Part shown: positions 44,024 to 53,111 of the stretch, one piece after another
Position numbering within the stretch: position 1 is the first letter of the stretch
How the letters are laid out: the number at the start of each line of letters is the position of its first letter
Assembly (NCBI RefSeq): GCF_014596975.1
Contig: NZ_JACVXD010000001.1
Location: 368,928 to 432,927 of the forward strand
DNA from: Aestuariibaculum marinum
GTDB lineage: Bacteria; Bacteroidota; Bacteroidia; Flavobacteriales; Flavobacteriaceae
Direction of reading: 5' to 3'
Length of the DNA: 64,000 nt
Program-made: the position numbers and the translations under genes
The notes under the pieces: model-generated
The model's database searches: none
The model's input: only the letters and a program-made list of their open reading frames with translations
Told to the model about the DNA's origin: nothing

Positions 44024-44962
44024 TTATTTTTTAGTTTTTAATTCTTCTAAAACCTTAGGAATTTGTTTCACTAAAGCCAAACCTTTTAAGTGTTCTTTAG
44101 CTTCCTGAGCAGGTGTTCCCCAGTAGGTTTTATGTCCGGCTAACGATTTACTAATACCGGCTTGCGCATGAACTACAGCCTTAGTACCAATAGTGATACC
44201 ACTAGCACAACCTACTTGCCCCCAAATAGTCACTTCGTCTTCAATAACTACGCAACCTGCAATTCCAGCTTGAGAAGCAATCAAACATTTTTTCCCAACT
44301 ACAGTATCATGACCAATTTGAATTAGGTTATCTAATTTAGAACCTTCACTAATTATCGTATCTCCTGTTACACCTCGATCTATGGTACAAGAAGCTCCAA
44401 TATCCACGTTGTCCTGAATAACCACACGTCCACTGGATTTTAAACGATCGAACCCTTCCGGACGCTTTTTATAATAAAACGCATTAGCTCCTAAAACCGT
44501 ATTGGCGTGAATTGTTACGTTATCACCAATTACAGCATCATCATAAATACTAACATTGGAGTGAATGACACAGTTTTTACCAATAACAACATTGTGCCCG
44601 ATAAAGCAATTTGGTTGAATTACAGTCCCTTCTCCTATTTTTACAGAATCGGAAATCTGAGCATTTGCAACTTTAAAAGGTTTGAAATGATTCGTAAGCT
44701 TATTGAAGTCTCTAAAAGGATCGTCACTTACCAACAACGCTTTACCTTCAGGACACTCAACTTCTTTGTTTATTAAAACAATAGTAGCTGCAGAATTTAA
44801 AGCTTTATCGTAATATTTTGGATGATCGACAAATACAATATCACCAGGTTCGACAACATGTATTTCGTTCATTCCTAAAACAGGAAAATCATCATCCCCA
44901 ACAAATTCACAATCGATTAATTGAGCTATTTGTTTTAATGTATATGGATTTGGAAATTTCAA
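44024..44962 (-). CDS. LpxD-like UDP-3-O-acylglucosamine N-acyltransferase paralogue
   Basis: The 312-residue protein has a short N-terminal uridine-binding-like region (1-100, PYTLKQIAQLIDCEFVGDDDFP) and a left-handed beta-helix of hexapeptide repeats (about 100-270), plus a C-terminal helical tail. Repeats such as VIGKNCVIHSNVSIYDDAV and IQIGHDTVVGKKCLIAS resemble LpxD, but a separate 340-residue LpxD is encoded at 47780. This second copy may act on a different acyl acceptor. It is 6 bp downstream of efp. Confidence 0.85.
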   Translation of the reverse strand: MKFPNPYTLKQIAQLIDCEFVGDDDFPVLGMNEIHVVEPGDIVFVDHPKYYDKALNSAATIVLINKEVECPEGKALLVSDDPFRDFNKLTNHFKPFKVANAQISDSVKIGEGTVIQPNCFIGHNVVIGKNCVIHSNVSIYDDAVIGDNVTIHANTVLGANAFYYKKRPEGFDRLKSSGRVVIQDNVDIGASCTIDRGVTGDTIISEGSKLDNLIQIGHDTVVGKKCLIASQAGIAGCVVIEDEVTIWGQVGCASGITIGTKAVVHAQAGISKSLAGHKTYWGTPAQEAKEHLKGLALVKQIPKVLEELKTKK

Positions 44963-44968
44963 CTGAAA

Positions 44969-45538
44969 TTATTCTTTAACGCGTTCTTTATACGTTCCTT
45001 TTTCTGTTTCAACTTTAATTTTATCACCCTCGTTGATAAATAAAGGTACATTTACAATAGCTCCTGTTTCAACTGTAGCAGGTTTTGTAGCATTAGTTGC
45101 TGTATTTCCTTTAACTCCAGGCTCTGTCGCTGTAACTTCTAAGATAACACTTGCTGGCATTTCAACAGAAAGTGGCATGTTATCTTCGGTGTTAATCATT
45201 ACAGTAACAACTTCTCCTTCTTTCATTAATCCGGGACTATCTAACGCTGCTTCCACTAATTGAATTTGTGTGTAATCTTCAGTATTCATAAAATGGTAGT
45301 ACTCCCCATCATTATATAAAAACTGGAATTTATGGGTTTCTACACGAACATCATCTAATTTATGCCCTGCAGAAAAAGTATTATCTAGCACTTTTCCTGT
45401 TGTTACACTTTTTAATTTTGTTCTAACGAAAGCAGGACCTTTACCTGGTTTAACATGTAAAAACTCAACAATTTTGTAAATGTCGTTGTTATATCTTAAG
45501 CATAATCCGTTTCTAATATCACTCGTTGTAACTGCCAT
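44969..45538 (-). CDS. efp: Translation elongation factor P
   Basis: The 189-residue, three-domain factor relieves ribosome stalling at polyproline. The modifiable loop lysine is in KPGKGPAFVRTKLK, Lys33. Domain ends carry AVTTSDIRNG and EKGTYKERVKE. It sits 34 bp after lpxA and is part of the lipid-A cluster, as is usual in Bacteroidetes. Confidence 0.97.
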   Translation of the reverse strand: MAVTTSDIRNGLCLRYNNDIYKIVEFLHVKPGKGPAFVRTKLKSVTTGKVLDNTFSAGHKLDDVRVETHKFQFLYNDGEYYHFMNTEDYTQIQLVEAALDSPGLMKEGEVVTVMINTEDNMPLSVEMPASVILEVTATEPGVKGNTATNATKPATVETGAIVNVPLFINEGDKIKVETEKGTYKERVKE

Positions 45539-45572
45539 AATATATGTATCTAATAATTGATTTTAATTTTTA

Positions 45573-46358
45573 TTAATTTGCTTTGAAGTATCCTTTCATA
45601 ATACCGCGCTGAGAATCTTTAATAAACTGAAGAATCTCATCACGTTCTGGAGTGGCCTCCATTTCAGCTTCAATAATTTCAGCTGCTTGGGTATTATTGT
45701 AATTCTTTTGGTAAAGGATTCTATAAATATCTTGTATTTCTCTGATCTTATCAGTGCTAAATCCGCGACGTCTTAACCCAACAGAATTAATCCCAACATA
45801 AGACAATGGCTCTCTTGCCGCTTTCACAAACGGAGGCACATCTTTACGAACTAAGGACCCACCGGTAACAAAGGAATGATTTCCAATAGATACAAATTGA
45901 TGTACCGCGGCCATACCTGCTAAAACAACATAGTCTCCTACTGTAATATGACCTGCTAAGGTGCTATTGTTCGAGAAAATACAGTTATTTCCAACGATAC
46001 AATCATGAGCAACGTGACAGTACGCCATGATTAAACAGTTGTTACCAATAACGGTTTTCATTCTATCTGTAGTTCCTCGGTTAATCGTAACGCATTCTCT
46101 AATGGTTACATTATCACCAATTTCTACCGTCGTATCTTCATCGTTGTATTTTAAATCTTGTGGAACTGCCGAAATAACCGCACCAGGAAAGATGTTACAG
46201 TTTTTTCCAATACGAGCACCTTCCATAATAGTTACATTACTTCCTATCCAGGTCCCTTCACCTATAACTACATTATTATGAATGGTTGCAAAAGGTTCTA
46301 TTACAACATTTTTTGCGATTTTAGCGCCCGGATGAACGTATGCAAGAGGTTGATTCAT
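45573..46358 (-). CDS. lpxA: UDP-N-acetylglucosamine O-acyltransferase
   Basis: The 261-residue protein is a left-handed beta-helix with hexapeptide repeats through about 190 and a helical C-terminus. The catalytic His lies in MAYCHVAHDCIVG. LpxA adds the first acyl chain of lipid A. It lies 24 bp after the lpxC/fabZ gene. Confidence 0.96.
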   Translation of the reverse strand: MNQPLAYVHPGAKIAKNVVIEPFATIHNNVVIGEGTWIGSNVTIMEGARIGKNCNIFPGAVISAVPQDLKYNDEDTTVEIGDNVTIRECVTINRGTTDRMKTVIGNNCLIMAYCHVAHDCIVGNNCIFSNNSTLAGHITVGDYVVLAGMAAVHQFVSIGNHSFVTGGSLVRKDVPPFVKAAREPLSYVGINSVGLRRRGFSTDKIREIQDIYRILYQKNYNNTQAAEIIEAEMEATPERDEILQFIKDSQRGIMKGYFKAN

Positions 46359-46382
46359 TTGTTCAGTTTTGTCTTTAAAAGT

Positions 46383-47789
46383 TTATTTTACTTTAGATAT
46401 CTGCGCCATAAGCTCTGCTTCTGCGCATAATTTTCCATTAGCATACGCATATCCCTGCATGTGGCAAATACCTCTTCTAATAGGTGTTATTAACGTACAT
46501 TTAAATATTAACGTATCACCTGGAGATACTTTTTGTTTGAATTTAACATTATCCATTTTCATGAAGAATGTTAAGTAATTTTCAGGGTCCGGCACAGTAC
46601 TTAACACTAAAATACCTCCTGTTTGCGCCATGGCTTCAACGATTAACACCCCAGGCATAACCGGTGCTCCCGGGAAGTGACCTTTAAAGAACTCTTCATT
46701 CATAGTCACATTCTTGGTAGCTGTTACATGCTGATCGCTAAGTTCGAAAACTTTATCGATTAATAAGAATGGTTGCCTGTGTGGTAACATTGACATAATT
46801 TGAGTTACATCCATTAATGGAGGTTGATTCAAATCAATATTAGGCACATTATTACGACGCTCGTTTTTAACAATTTTTGATAGTTTTTTAGCGAACTGTG
46901 TATTGATAAAGTGACCAGGTTTATTAGCAATTACTTTACCTCTAATTTTAGTTCCCACTAAAGCTAAATCTCCAACAACATCTAGCAATTTATGTCTTGC
47001 TGCTTCGTTAGGATGATGTAATGTTAAGTTATCTAAAATTCCGTTTGGCTTAACAGCAATAGCATCTTTTTTAAACGCAACTTTTAATTTCTCCATAGTT
47101 TCAGGAGACAACGGTTTATCTACATAAACGATTGCGTTATTTAAATCACCACCTTTAATTAAGCCATGTTCTAAAAGCATTTCAATTTCGTGTAAAAAAC
47201 TAAATGTTCTAGACGTAGATATTTCTTCTTTAAAATCTGAAACCTGATTTAAAGTCGCATTTTGAGTTCCTAAAACTTTAGTACCAAAATCGACCATGGT
47301 AGTAATTTGATACTGATTAGCTGGCATAACAAGAATTTCGCTTCCTGAATCTTCATCTATATATGATACAATATCTGTAACTACAAACTCTTCACGGAAA
47401 GCATCTTGTTCTACAATACCAGCTTTTTCAATAGCTTCAACAAAAAACTTCGATGAGCCATCCATAATTGGAGGTTCTGAAGCATTCAACTCCAAAATAA
47501 CGTTATCGATATCTAAACCAATTAAAGCTGCTAAAACATGCTCTGAAGTTTGAATGGCAACTCCGTTTTTTTCTAAACATGTTCCTCTTTGGGTATTTGT
47601 AACATAGTTAGCGTCAGCTTCAATTACAGGTGCCCCTTCTAAATCCACACGTTTAAAAGCCAATCCTGTATTAGCCGGTGCAGGTTTAAACGTTAATGTA
47701 ACGTCTTTACCGGTATGTAAACCAACGCCAGTTAAAGAAATTTCTTTCTCTATAGTTTTTTGTTTCGTTTCAGTAACTACTATTCCCAT
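46383..47789 (-). CDS. lpxC/fabZ: Bifunctional LpxC deacetylase/FabZ dehydratase
   Basis: The 468-residue fusion joins LpxC (about 1-310) to FabZ (about 320-468). LpxC shows [27 protein letters not shown] and [20 protein letters not shown] with zinc ligands. FabZ has [34 protein letters not shown] with the catalytic His and Glu. LpxC commits UDP-GlcNAc to lipid A and FabZ feeds fatty acid synthesis, so the fusion links two competing pathways. It overlaps lpxD by 10 bp. Confidence 0.97.
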   Translation of the reverse strand: MGIVVTETKQKTIEKEISLTGVGLHTGKDVTLTFKPAPANTGLAFKRVDLEGAPVIEADANYVTNTQRGTCLEKNGVAIQTSEHVLAALIGLDIDNVILELNASEPPIMDGSSKFFVEAIEKAGIVEQDAFREEFVVTDIVSYIDEDSGSEILVMPANQYQITTMVDFGTKVLGTQNATLNQVSDFKEEISTSRTFSFLHEIEMLLEHGLIKGGDLNNAIVYVDKPLSPETMEKLKVAFKKDAIAVKPNGILDNLTLHHPNEAARHKLLDVVGDLALVGTKIRGKVIANKPGHFINTQFAKKLSKIVKNERRNNVPNIDLNQPPLMDVTQIMSMLPHRQPFLLIDKVFELSDQHVTATKNVTMNEEFFKGHFPGAPVMPGVLIVEAMAQTGGILVLSTVPDPENYLTFFMKMDNVKFKQKVSPGDTLIFKCTLITPIRRGICHMQGYAYANGKLCAEAELMAQISKVK

Positions 47790-48802
47790 TTATTTTTTTC
47801 TAAATCATTAATGTTTTTAACAATCTTAGGTAAGTTCTTAAAGTGAACATACGACTTATTATAATCACTTAGCGTTATAGCAGGAGACCCTTGCAACACT
47901 TCGTTATCTTTTACTTTTCTGGCTATACCAGATTGCGCCTGAACTTTTACATTGTTACCAATTACAATGTGTCCTGCAATACCTACCTGCCCTCCTATCT
48001 GACAGTTTTCTCCAATTTTGGTAGATCCTGCAATTCCTGTTTGGGCAGCAATAACTGTATTTTTACCGATCTCAACGTTATGAGCTATTTGAATTTGATT
48101 ATCCAACTTAACACCGGTTCTTATAATTGTAGAGCCTAGTGTTGCCCTGTCTATCGTGGTCGCTGCACCAACATCAACATAATCTTCAATAATTACATTT
48201 CCAGTTTGAGGCACTTTATTATACCCTCCATTTTCGTTAGGTGCATAACCAAATCCGTCAGCGCCAATAATAGCACCAGAATTAATAACACAATTATTTC
48301 CAATTATGGTTTCTGAATATATTTTAGCACCGGAAAAAACGATAGTGTTATCCCCTATTACTGTATTATCTCCAATATATGAATTCGGAAAAATTTTAAC
48401 ATTCTCCCCAATCTTTACATTTTCACCTATATAAGAGAAGGCACCAACATAAATATTATCTCCACAAGTTGCGGATTCTGCTATAAATGAAGGTTGTTCA
48501 ATACCTGTTTTGTTAAGTTTAACAGAGTTATAATATTCTAGGATTTTCGAGAAAGCTAGATACGCATCGTCAACTTTAATTAACGTAGTGGCTATTTCTT
48601 CTTCTGGTTCAAAGGTCTTATTAACAATGGTAATAGAAGCCTTTGTTGTATATATGTAGTGTTTATATTTCGGGTTTGCTAAAAACGTTAAAGAGCCTTC
48701 AGACCCTTCTTCTATTTTAGAAAGTTTAGACACTTCAGCATCAGGATTTCCAACGACATCACCCATTAAAATTCCTGCTATTTGTTCTGCTGTAAATTTC
48801 AC
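47780..48802 (-). CDS. lpxD: UDP-3-O-acylglucosamine N-acyltransferase
   Basis: The 340-residue protein has an N-terminal uridine-binding domain (1-105, [44 protein letters not shown] in part), a hexapeptide beta-helix to about 310, and a short C-terminal helix. The catalytic His lies in [10 protein letters not shown]. It is the first gene of the lpx cluster, with a candidate -7 element upstream, and ends in an overlap with lpxC. Confidence 0.96.
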   Translation of the reverse strand: MKFTAEQIAGILMGDVVGNPDAEVSKLSKIEEGSEGSLTFLANPKYKHYIYTTKASITIVNKTFEPEEEIATTLIKVDDAYLAFSKILEYYNSVKLNKTGIEQPSFIAESATCGDNIYVGAFSYIGENVKIGENVKIFPNSYIGDNTVIGDNTIVFSGAKIYSETIIGNNCVINSGAIIGADGFGYAPNENGGYNKVPQTGNVIIEDYVDVGAATTIDRATLGSTIIRTGVKLDNQIQIAHNVEIGKNTVIAAQTGIAGSTKIGENCQIGGQVGIAGHIVIGNNVKVQAQSGIARKVKDNEVLQGSPAITLSDYNKSYVHFKNLPKIVKNINDLEKNKWE

Positions 48803-48833
48803 ACTTTAAAGTTTGCTGATTAAATTTCTTGGG

Positions 48834-48841
48834 CAAAAATA
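48834..48841 (-). promoter_or_regulatory. Candidate -7 element TATTTTTG of the lpx cluster
   Basis: A perfect TAnnTTTG on the minus strand, 32 bp before the lpxD ATG. No clear -33 element is visible. Confidence 0.4.
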
Positions 48842-48920
48842 GGAAAAATGTGTTAAAGTTTTTCACGCGTACCCTCTTTATTGTTTTAAAGTCATCAAGC
48901 CAAACCTTAGGCTATGCCCG

Positions 48921-50141
48921 CTAAGTTCTTTGTTTTGGGTAACATATATAATATTTTGTTACCGGTTTAGATAATGCTTTTATATTTAAATGATCGGAAG
49001 CTTTTACAATATCTTGAATTTTTCCTGATTTATGCAAAATATTTATACTCTTGTGCTTTAACTGGTAGGCTTGGTTTGAAATATCTCCGGTAAAAACAAA
49101 ATAGGAAGCTTCCTTCCTACTAATATTATAGTCAGTAATTAAATCTTCAAGGTATTTTTCCAGGTTTTCTGCTTTTATTGGCTTCTTTTTAACTTTGATG
49201 GTTAACAGGTTTCTATTGATTATCATTTCACACAAATGACTTAAAACAAAATCTTTCTCAAATTGCCACTCCTTCATGGCCGAAATAATATCATAATCAT
49301 CTAACTGAGCAAAAACATCAAGTGTTCCTTCGCTAAATTCCTGCAGTGTAATTTTATTTTCAAGAAAGTAAGTTAATGCTTTACTAGCTATTAATTTATA
49401 ACCTTCACTATTCAATTCTTTCGCACGTTTTAACACACGAATTAATAATTGTTCGGCAACTAACGCTGTTTTATGCAAGTATACCTGCCAATACATTAAA
49501 CGTCTGGCTACAATAAATTTCTCAACACTATACACTCCTTTTTCTTCAACGACCAATTCATCATTTACAACATTTAACATGGTTATTAACCGTTCACTAT
49601 TCACATTACCTTCCGCAACACCTGTATAAAAACTATCTCGTTTCAAATAATCAGCACGATCAATATCAAACTGTCCCGAAATTAACTGACACATAAAAGC
49701 ACGTGGATATTCTCCTTTGAAAATTTCAATAGCTAACGTTAAACTTCCGTTAAATTCCTCATTCAAACGCTCCATAAAAAGTAAAGAAAGATGCTCATGA
49801 GATACGCCATTTACTATACTGTGCTCCATAGCATGAGAAAACGGCCCATGACCAATATCATGTAACAAGATAGCTACATAAAGCCCATTTTCTTCGTCTT
49901 CAGAAATCGCAACTCCCTTAAAACGAAGTACATTTACAGCTTGTTGCATTAAATGCACGCAACCAATAGCATGATGAAATCGTGTATGGTGCGCTCCCGG
50001 ATAAACCGTATAAGACATCCCCATTTGGGTAATTCTTCGTAAACGTTGGAAATATTTATGCTGAATTAAATCGAATATTAGAGAATTCGGAATAGTAATA
50101 AATCCGTAAATTGGGTCGTTTAATATTTTAAGTTTGTTCAA
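48921..50141 (-). CDS. HD-domain phosphohydrolase (dGTPase/SAMHD1-like)
   Basis: The 406-residue cytoplasmic protein has the HD signature ILLHDIGHGPFSHAMEH near residues 90-106, an upstream His pair in HHTRFHHAIGC, and a downstream Asp in GQFDIDRADYLKRDS. Together these metal ligands mark an HD nucleotidase or phosphodiesterase. It may hydrolyse dNTPs or other nucleotides; the substrate is not determinable. It is divergent from porX and has the best promoter in this region. Confidence 0.88.
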   Translation of the reverse strand: MNKLKILNDPIYGFITIPNSLIFDLIQHKYFQRLRRITQMGMSYTVYPGAHHTRFHHAIGCVHLMQQAVNVLRFKGVAISEDEENGLYVAILLHDIGHGPFSHAMEHSIVNGVSHEHLSLLFMERLNEEFNGSLTLAIEIFKGEYPRAFMCQLISGQFDIDRADYLKRDSFYTGVAEGNVNSERLITMLNVVNDELVVEEKGVYSVEKFIVARRLMYWQVYLHKTALVAEQLLIRVLKRAKELNSEGYKLIASKALTYFLENKITLQEFSEGTLDVFAQLDDYDIISAMKEWQFEKDFVLSHLCEMIINRNLLTIKVKKKPIKAENLEKYLEDLITDYNISRKEASYFVFTGDISNQAYQLKHKSINILHKSGKIQDIVKASDHLNIKALSKPVTKYYICYPKQRT

Positions 50142-50167
50142 ACTTTAATCATTAAGGTTATATAAAA

Positions 50168-50199
50168 CAAATATAAATATTATAGACTGTCTGAACAAA
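50168..50199 (-). promoter_or_regulatory. Promoter of the HD-domain gene (TTTG-N20-TATATTTG)
   Basis: On the minus strand TTTG (50199-50196) and TATATTTG (50175-50168) are 20 bp apart, both perfect matches to the Bacteroidetes consensus. The -7 element is 27 bp upstream of the ATG. Confidence 0.68.
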
Positions 50200-50248
50200 A
50201 GACAATTACCAAACATATTGAAATAAATTAATTATTAAACATATTTAA

Positions 50249-51802
50249 ATGAGTGCAATACAAATACTTTGGGTAGATGATGAAATTGATTTACTAAAGC
50301 CACATATTTTATTTTTAGAGCAGCGTAATTACAATGTTACAACCTGCAAAAGTGGTAGTGAAGCTATTGATGTTTTAGAAACCGAAAAGTTTGATATTGT
50401 CTTTCTAGATGAAAACATGCCAGGTCTTACCGGCCTTGAAACGTTAAATGAACTAAAAGCCAAGCAAGACAATCTTCCGGTAGTAATGATTACTAAAAGT
50501 GAGGAAGAATATATTATGGAAGAAGCTATTGGAAGTAAAATAGCAGATTACCTAATAAAGCCGGTAAACCCAAATCAAATCCTGTTAAGTTTAAAGAAGA
50601 ATTTAGACCATTCCAGATTAGTTTCTGAAAAAACAACGTCAAGTTATCAGCAGGAATTTAGAAAAATAGCAATGGATTTAGCTATGGTTAATTCTTATGA
50701 GGAATGGGTAAACCTGTATCAAAAATTATTGTATTGGGAAATTCAATTAGAAAACATTGAAGACCCAAGTATGTTTGAAATATTAGAATCTCAAAAAACG
50801 GAAGCTAACACCCAGTTCGGAAAATTTATAGAAAAGAATTATGCAGACTGGTTTCTCCCAAACACAGAAGCGCCTGTGATGTCTCATACCCTATTTAAAG
50901 AAAAAATCGTTCCAGAACTTAGTAAAGAGCAACCAACACTTTTAGTAGTAGTCGATAATCTACGCTACGACCAGTGGAAAGTTTTCGAACCCATAATAAA
51001 TAATTACTACAAAAAAGAGCACGAAGAAGCTTTCTTTAGCATACTTCCTACAGCTACGCAATATGCGAGAAATGCCATTTTCTCAGGCTTAATGCCTAGC
51101 GATATGGAAAAACTGTATCCGCAATTTTGGAAAAATGACACAGATGAAGGTGGAAAAAATTTACATGAAGAAGATTTTCTTCAAGCCCAAATGAAGCGAC
51201 TAAACCTAGATCATTTAAATTATGAGTTTCACAAAATAACCAACTTAAGAACAGGTAAAAAACTGGTTGATAATTTCAAAACCCTAAAAGATAATGATCT
51301 CACTGTAGTAGTTTACAATTTTGTAGACATGCTATCTCATGCAAAAACCGAAATGGAAGTTGTAAAAGAATTAGCCTCAAACGATAAGGCTTACAGATCA
51401 TTAACTCTAAGCTGGTTTAAGAACTCGCCCTTATTCGAAATGATTCAGCAAGCACAACAATTAGGTTTTAAATTAATTGTAACTACAGATCACGGCACAA
51501 TCAATGTAAAAAATCCATCTAAAGTTATTGGAGATAGAGATACAAGTTTAAATTTGCGCTATAAAACTGGTAGAAGTTTAACGTATGAAGAAAAAGAAGT
51601 TCTTGTATTTAAAGATCCGAAGGAAGTACATTTACCTTCAATAAATATGAGTAGCTCCTATATTTTTGCGAAAAGTGATTCATTCTTTGCTTACCCTAAT
51701 AACTACAACCATTATGTTAGTTATTATAGAAATACCTATCAACATGGTGGGGTTTCGCTTGAAGAAATGATTATCCCTTTTTCCGTTTTTCTGCCAAAAT
51801 AA
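50249..51802 (+). CDS. porX: PorX-type response regulator with PglZ/alkaline-phosphatase-like domain
   Basis: The 517-residue protein has an N-terminal receiver (1-125) with acidic DDE (10-12), the phosphoryl-accepting Asp in IVFLDENMPG and the conserved Lys in MITKSEEEY. A helical linker (about 125-215) leads to a PglZ domain with VVVDNLRYDQW, ATQYARNAIFSGLMPSD, NFVDMLSHA and TTDHGTINV, the metal-site residues. PorX with PorY controls type IX secretion in Bacteroidetes; its PglZ domain has been linked to hydrolysis of cyclic oligonucleotides. The gene precedes tsaE, as in many relatives. Confidence 0.95.
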   Translation: MSAIQILWVDDEIDLLKPHILFLEQRNYNVTTCKSGSEAIDVLETEKFDIVFLDENMPGLTGLETLNELKAKQDNLPVVMITKSEEEYIMEEAIGSKIADYLIKPVNPNQILLSLKKNLDHSRLVSEKTTSSYQQEFRKIAMDLAMVNSYEEWVNLYQKLLYWEIQLENIEDPSMFEILESQKTEANTQFGKFIEKNYADWFLPNTEAPVMSHTLFKEKIVPELSKEQPTLLVVVDNLRYDQWKVFEPIINNYYKKEHEEAFFSILPTATQYARNAIFSGLMPSDMEKLYPQFWKNDTDEGGKNLHEEDFLQAQMKRLNLDHLNYEFHKITNLRTGKKLVDNFKTLKDNDLTVVVYNFVDMLSHAKTEMEVVKELASNDKAYRSLTLSWFKNSPLFEMIQQAQQLGFKLIVTTDHGTINVKNPSKVIGDRDTSLNLRYKTGRSLTYEEKEVLVFKDPKEVHLPSINMSSSYIFAKSDSFFAYPNNYNHYVSYYRNTYQHGGVSLEEMIIPFSVFLPK

Positions 51803-51827
51803 TCTATATAATACCAAAAAAACCGAT

Positions 51828-51853
51828 AAAACGCACAAATCTTTAGCGTTTTT
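51828..51853 (+). terminator. Terminator of porX
   Basis: AAAACGC (51828-51834) pairs with GCGTTTT (51846-51852) across an 11-base loop, followed by T. It lies 25 bp after the porX stop. Confidence 0.6.
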
Positions 51854-51892
51854 CGTATATAATTTGTAATATTGTTTTTAAATTTGATTGGA

Positions 51893-52297
51893 TTGGAAAT
51901 AAATTATAATCTTGAGCAACTTGATGAAGTAGCGCAGCAGATCATCAAAAACCTAAAAACCAAAACATTGTTATTTCATGGCGATATGGGCGCAGGGAAA
52001 ACAACTTTAATCAAAGCATTAATAAAAGCTTTAGGAAGTCATGACGAAGTGAGTAGCCCGACCTTTTCGATTGTAAACGAATATGAATTGAAAGATGATA
52101 AAATTTATCATTTCGATTTATACCGTATAAAGGAAGCAGAAGAGGCTTATAATTTTGGAATAGAGGATTATTTAGATTCCGGATATTGGAATCTTATAGA
52201 ATGGCCAGACGTCATAAAAGATTTATTACCAAATGAATTTGACACCTTATCTATTGATATTAAAGAAGACAACAATAGATTATTAATTTTAAAGTAA
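51893..52297 (+). CDS. tsaE: tRNA threonylcarbamoyladenosine synthesis ATPase TsaE
   Basis: A TTG at 51893 is the best start, giving (M)EINYNLEQLDEVA, 134 residues; upstream in-frame codons encode only FLNLIG-type residues and no ATG exists. The Walker A motif is GDMGAGKTT, followed by SSPTFSIVNEY and HFDLYRI with the metal-coordinating Asp, and a C-terminal EW. TsaE energises the t6A37 modification complex. It lies between porX and ald-associated genes. Confidence 0.92.
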   Translation: MEINYNLEQLDEVAQQIIKNLKTKTLLFHGDMGAGKTTLIKALIKALGSHDEVSSPTFSIVNEYELKDDKIYHFDLYRIKEAEEAYNFGIEDYLDSGYWNLIEWPDVIKDLLPNEFDTLSIDIKEDNNRLLILK

Positions 52298-52446
52298 GAA
52301 TAAATAACGTTTAAGTTACATGATATAGAAACACATTTACTCTGAAATTTGAAGTTTTACGGTAAACCCGTAGCAAAAAAATAGAAAAACCCTGTTTTTA
52401 ACAATTTTTTAACATTTCAAGAAAAAACTTCAAGTTAGCCTTTAGT

Positions 52447-52454
52447 TACATTTG
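52447..52454 (+). promoter_or_regulatory. Candidate -7 element TACATTTG for the small exported peptide
   Basis: A perfect TAnnTTTG match 29 bp before the ATG at 52484. No clear -33 TTTG is visible. Confidence 0.5.
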
Positions 52455-52483
52455 GGTAATTAATTAATTAAATCCCTTAAAAA

Positions 52484-52627
52484 ATGAAAACTAAAAAGTA
52501 TTTAATCGCAGCAGCGATCTTCGGAGGAATGTTGTTCACAGCTTACGCAGCAAACGCAGTTAACCAAGATGGAGAACAAACAGCAAAAATTGAAAAATCA
52601 AGAATCATCGTTCCGAAACACGGATAA
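52484..52627 (+). CDS. Small exported peptide, 47 residues
   Basis: A complete ORF from ATG to TAA encodes a signal peptide (basic MKTKK, then LIAAAIFGGMLFTAYAANA) and a short mature segment ending SRIIVPKHG. The coding frame is lost if the overlapping downstream ORF is taken from its own first ATG. A -7 element precedes it. I recall short peptides of this design in flavobacteria, but the function is unknown. The mature part, about 23 residues, is polar and charged. Confidence 0.7.
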   Translation: MKTKKYLIAAAIFGGMLFTAYAANAVNQDGEQTAKIEKSRIIVPKHG

Positions 52628-53111
52628 AAAGAGCTTGATAATAGGCAGTGTTATTGCTACTTTTATCGCAACAACACCCTATCTTTTTTACTTATACGAA
52701 AGTGTTCCTGATATTCCTATCTGGAACACTTTTTTATTTACATATGAAAGTAAACATTACGGAAGCGCCTTCGTTTTAGCTTGGACACTTTCAGGTAAAG
52801 TAATCCCTTTAATTTTGTTATTTATTTGGTTTTTTACGTGCAGACATTGGTGGTATCATGTTCTACTTGTTCCAATATCTATGTATGTTTATCAAATATT
52901 CACAATTTTTAATGAAGATCAAAAAAACATAGATTCAAACCAATTGATATACATGATTCCTATCATGGCAATTATTATTCCTTCAATTTATCTAATAAGA
53001 GCACAGATTTTTAATAAAATTAATACAGTAGATAAAACAATGGAAGAATTGGAAGATGAGTTTAAAATGACGCCAAAAAATTTCTGGGATAGATTAAGAA
53101 ACTACTTTTAA
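52569..53111 (+). CDS. Membrane protein of unknown function
   Basis: The 180-residue product has three or four hydrophobic segments (about 24-43, 65-90, 92-112 and 125-145) and a C-terminal charged helix. ATG at 52569 lies inside the 47-residue peptide gene, overlapping it by 59 bp in another frame. A TTG at 52635, just after that peptide's stop, would give a 158-residue protein starting LIIGSVIATFIATTPYLFYL, close to what I recall in relatives. Coupled translation with the peptide is likely either way. It overlaps the convergent receptor gene by 4 bp. Confidence 0.7.
   Translation: MENKQQKLKNQESSFRNTDKKSLIIGSVIATFIATTPYLFYLYESVPDIPIWNTFLFTYESKHYGSAFVLAWTLSGKVIPLILLFIWFFTCRHWWYHVLLVPISMYVYQIFTIFNEDQKNIDSNQLIYMIPIMAIIIPSIYLIRAQIFNKINTVDKTMEELEDEFKMTPKNFWDRLRNYF

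Noticed and set aside
52341..52376. A TACGG/CCGTA hairpin as a terminator after tsaE
   Set aside because: The stem is only 5 bp and is followed by A rather than T on the coding strand.
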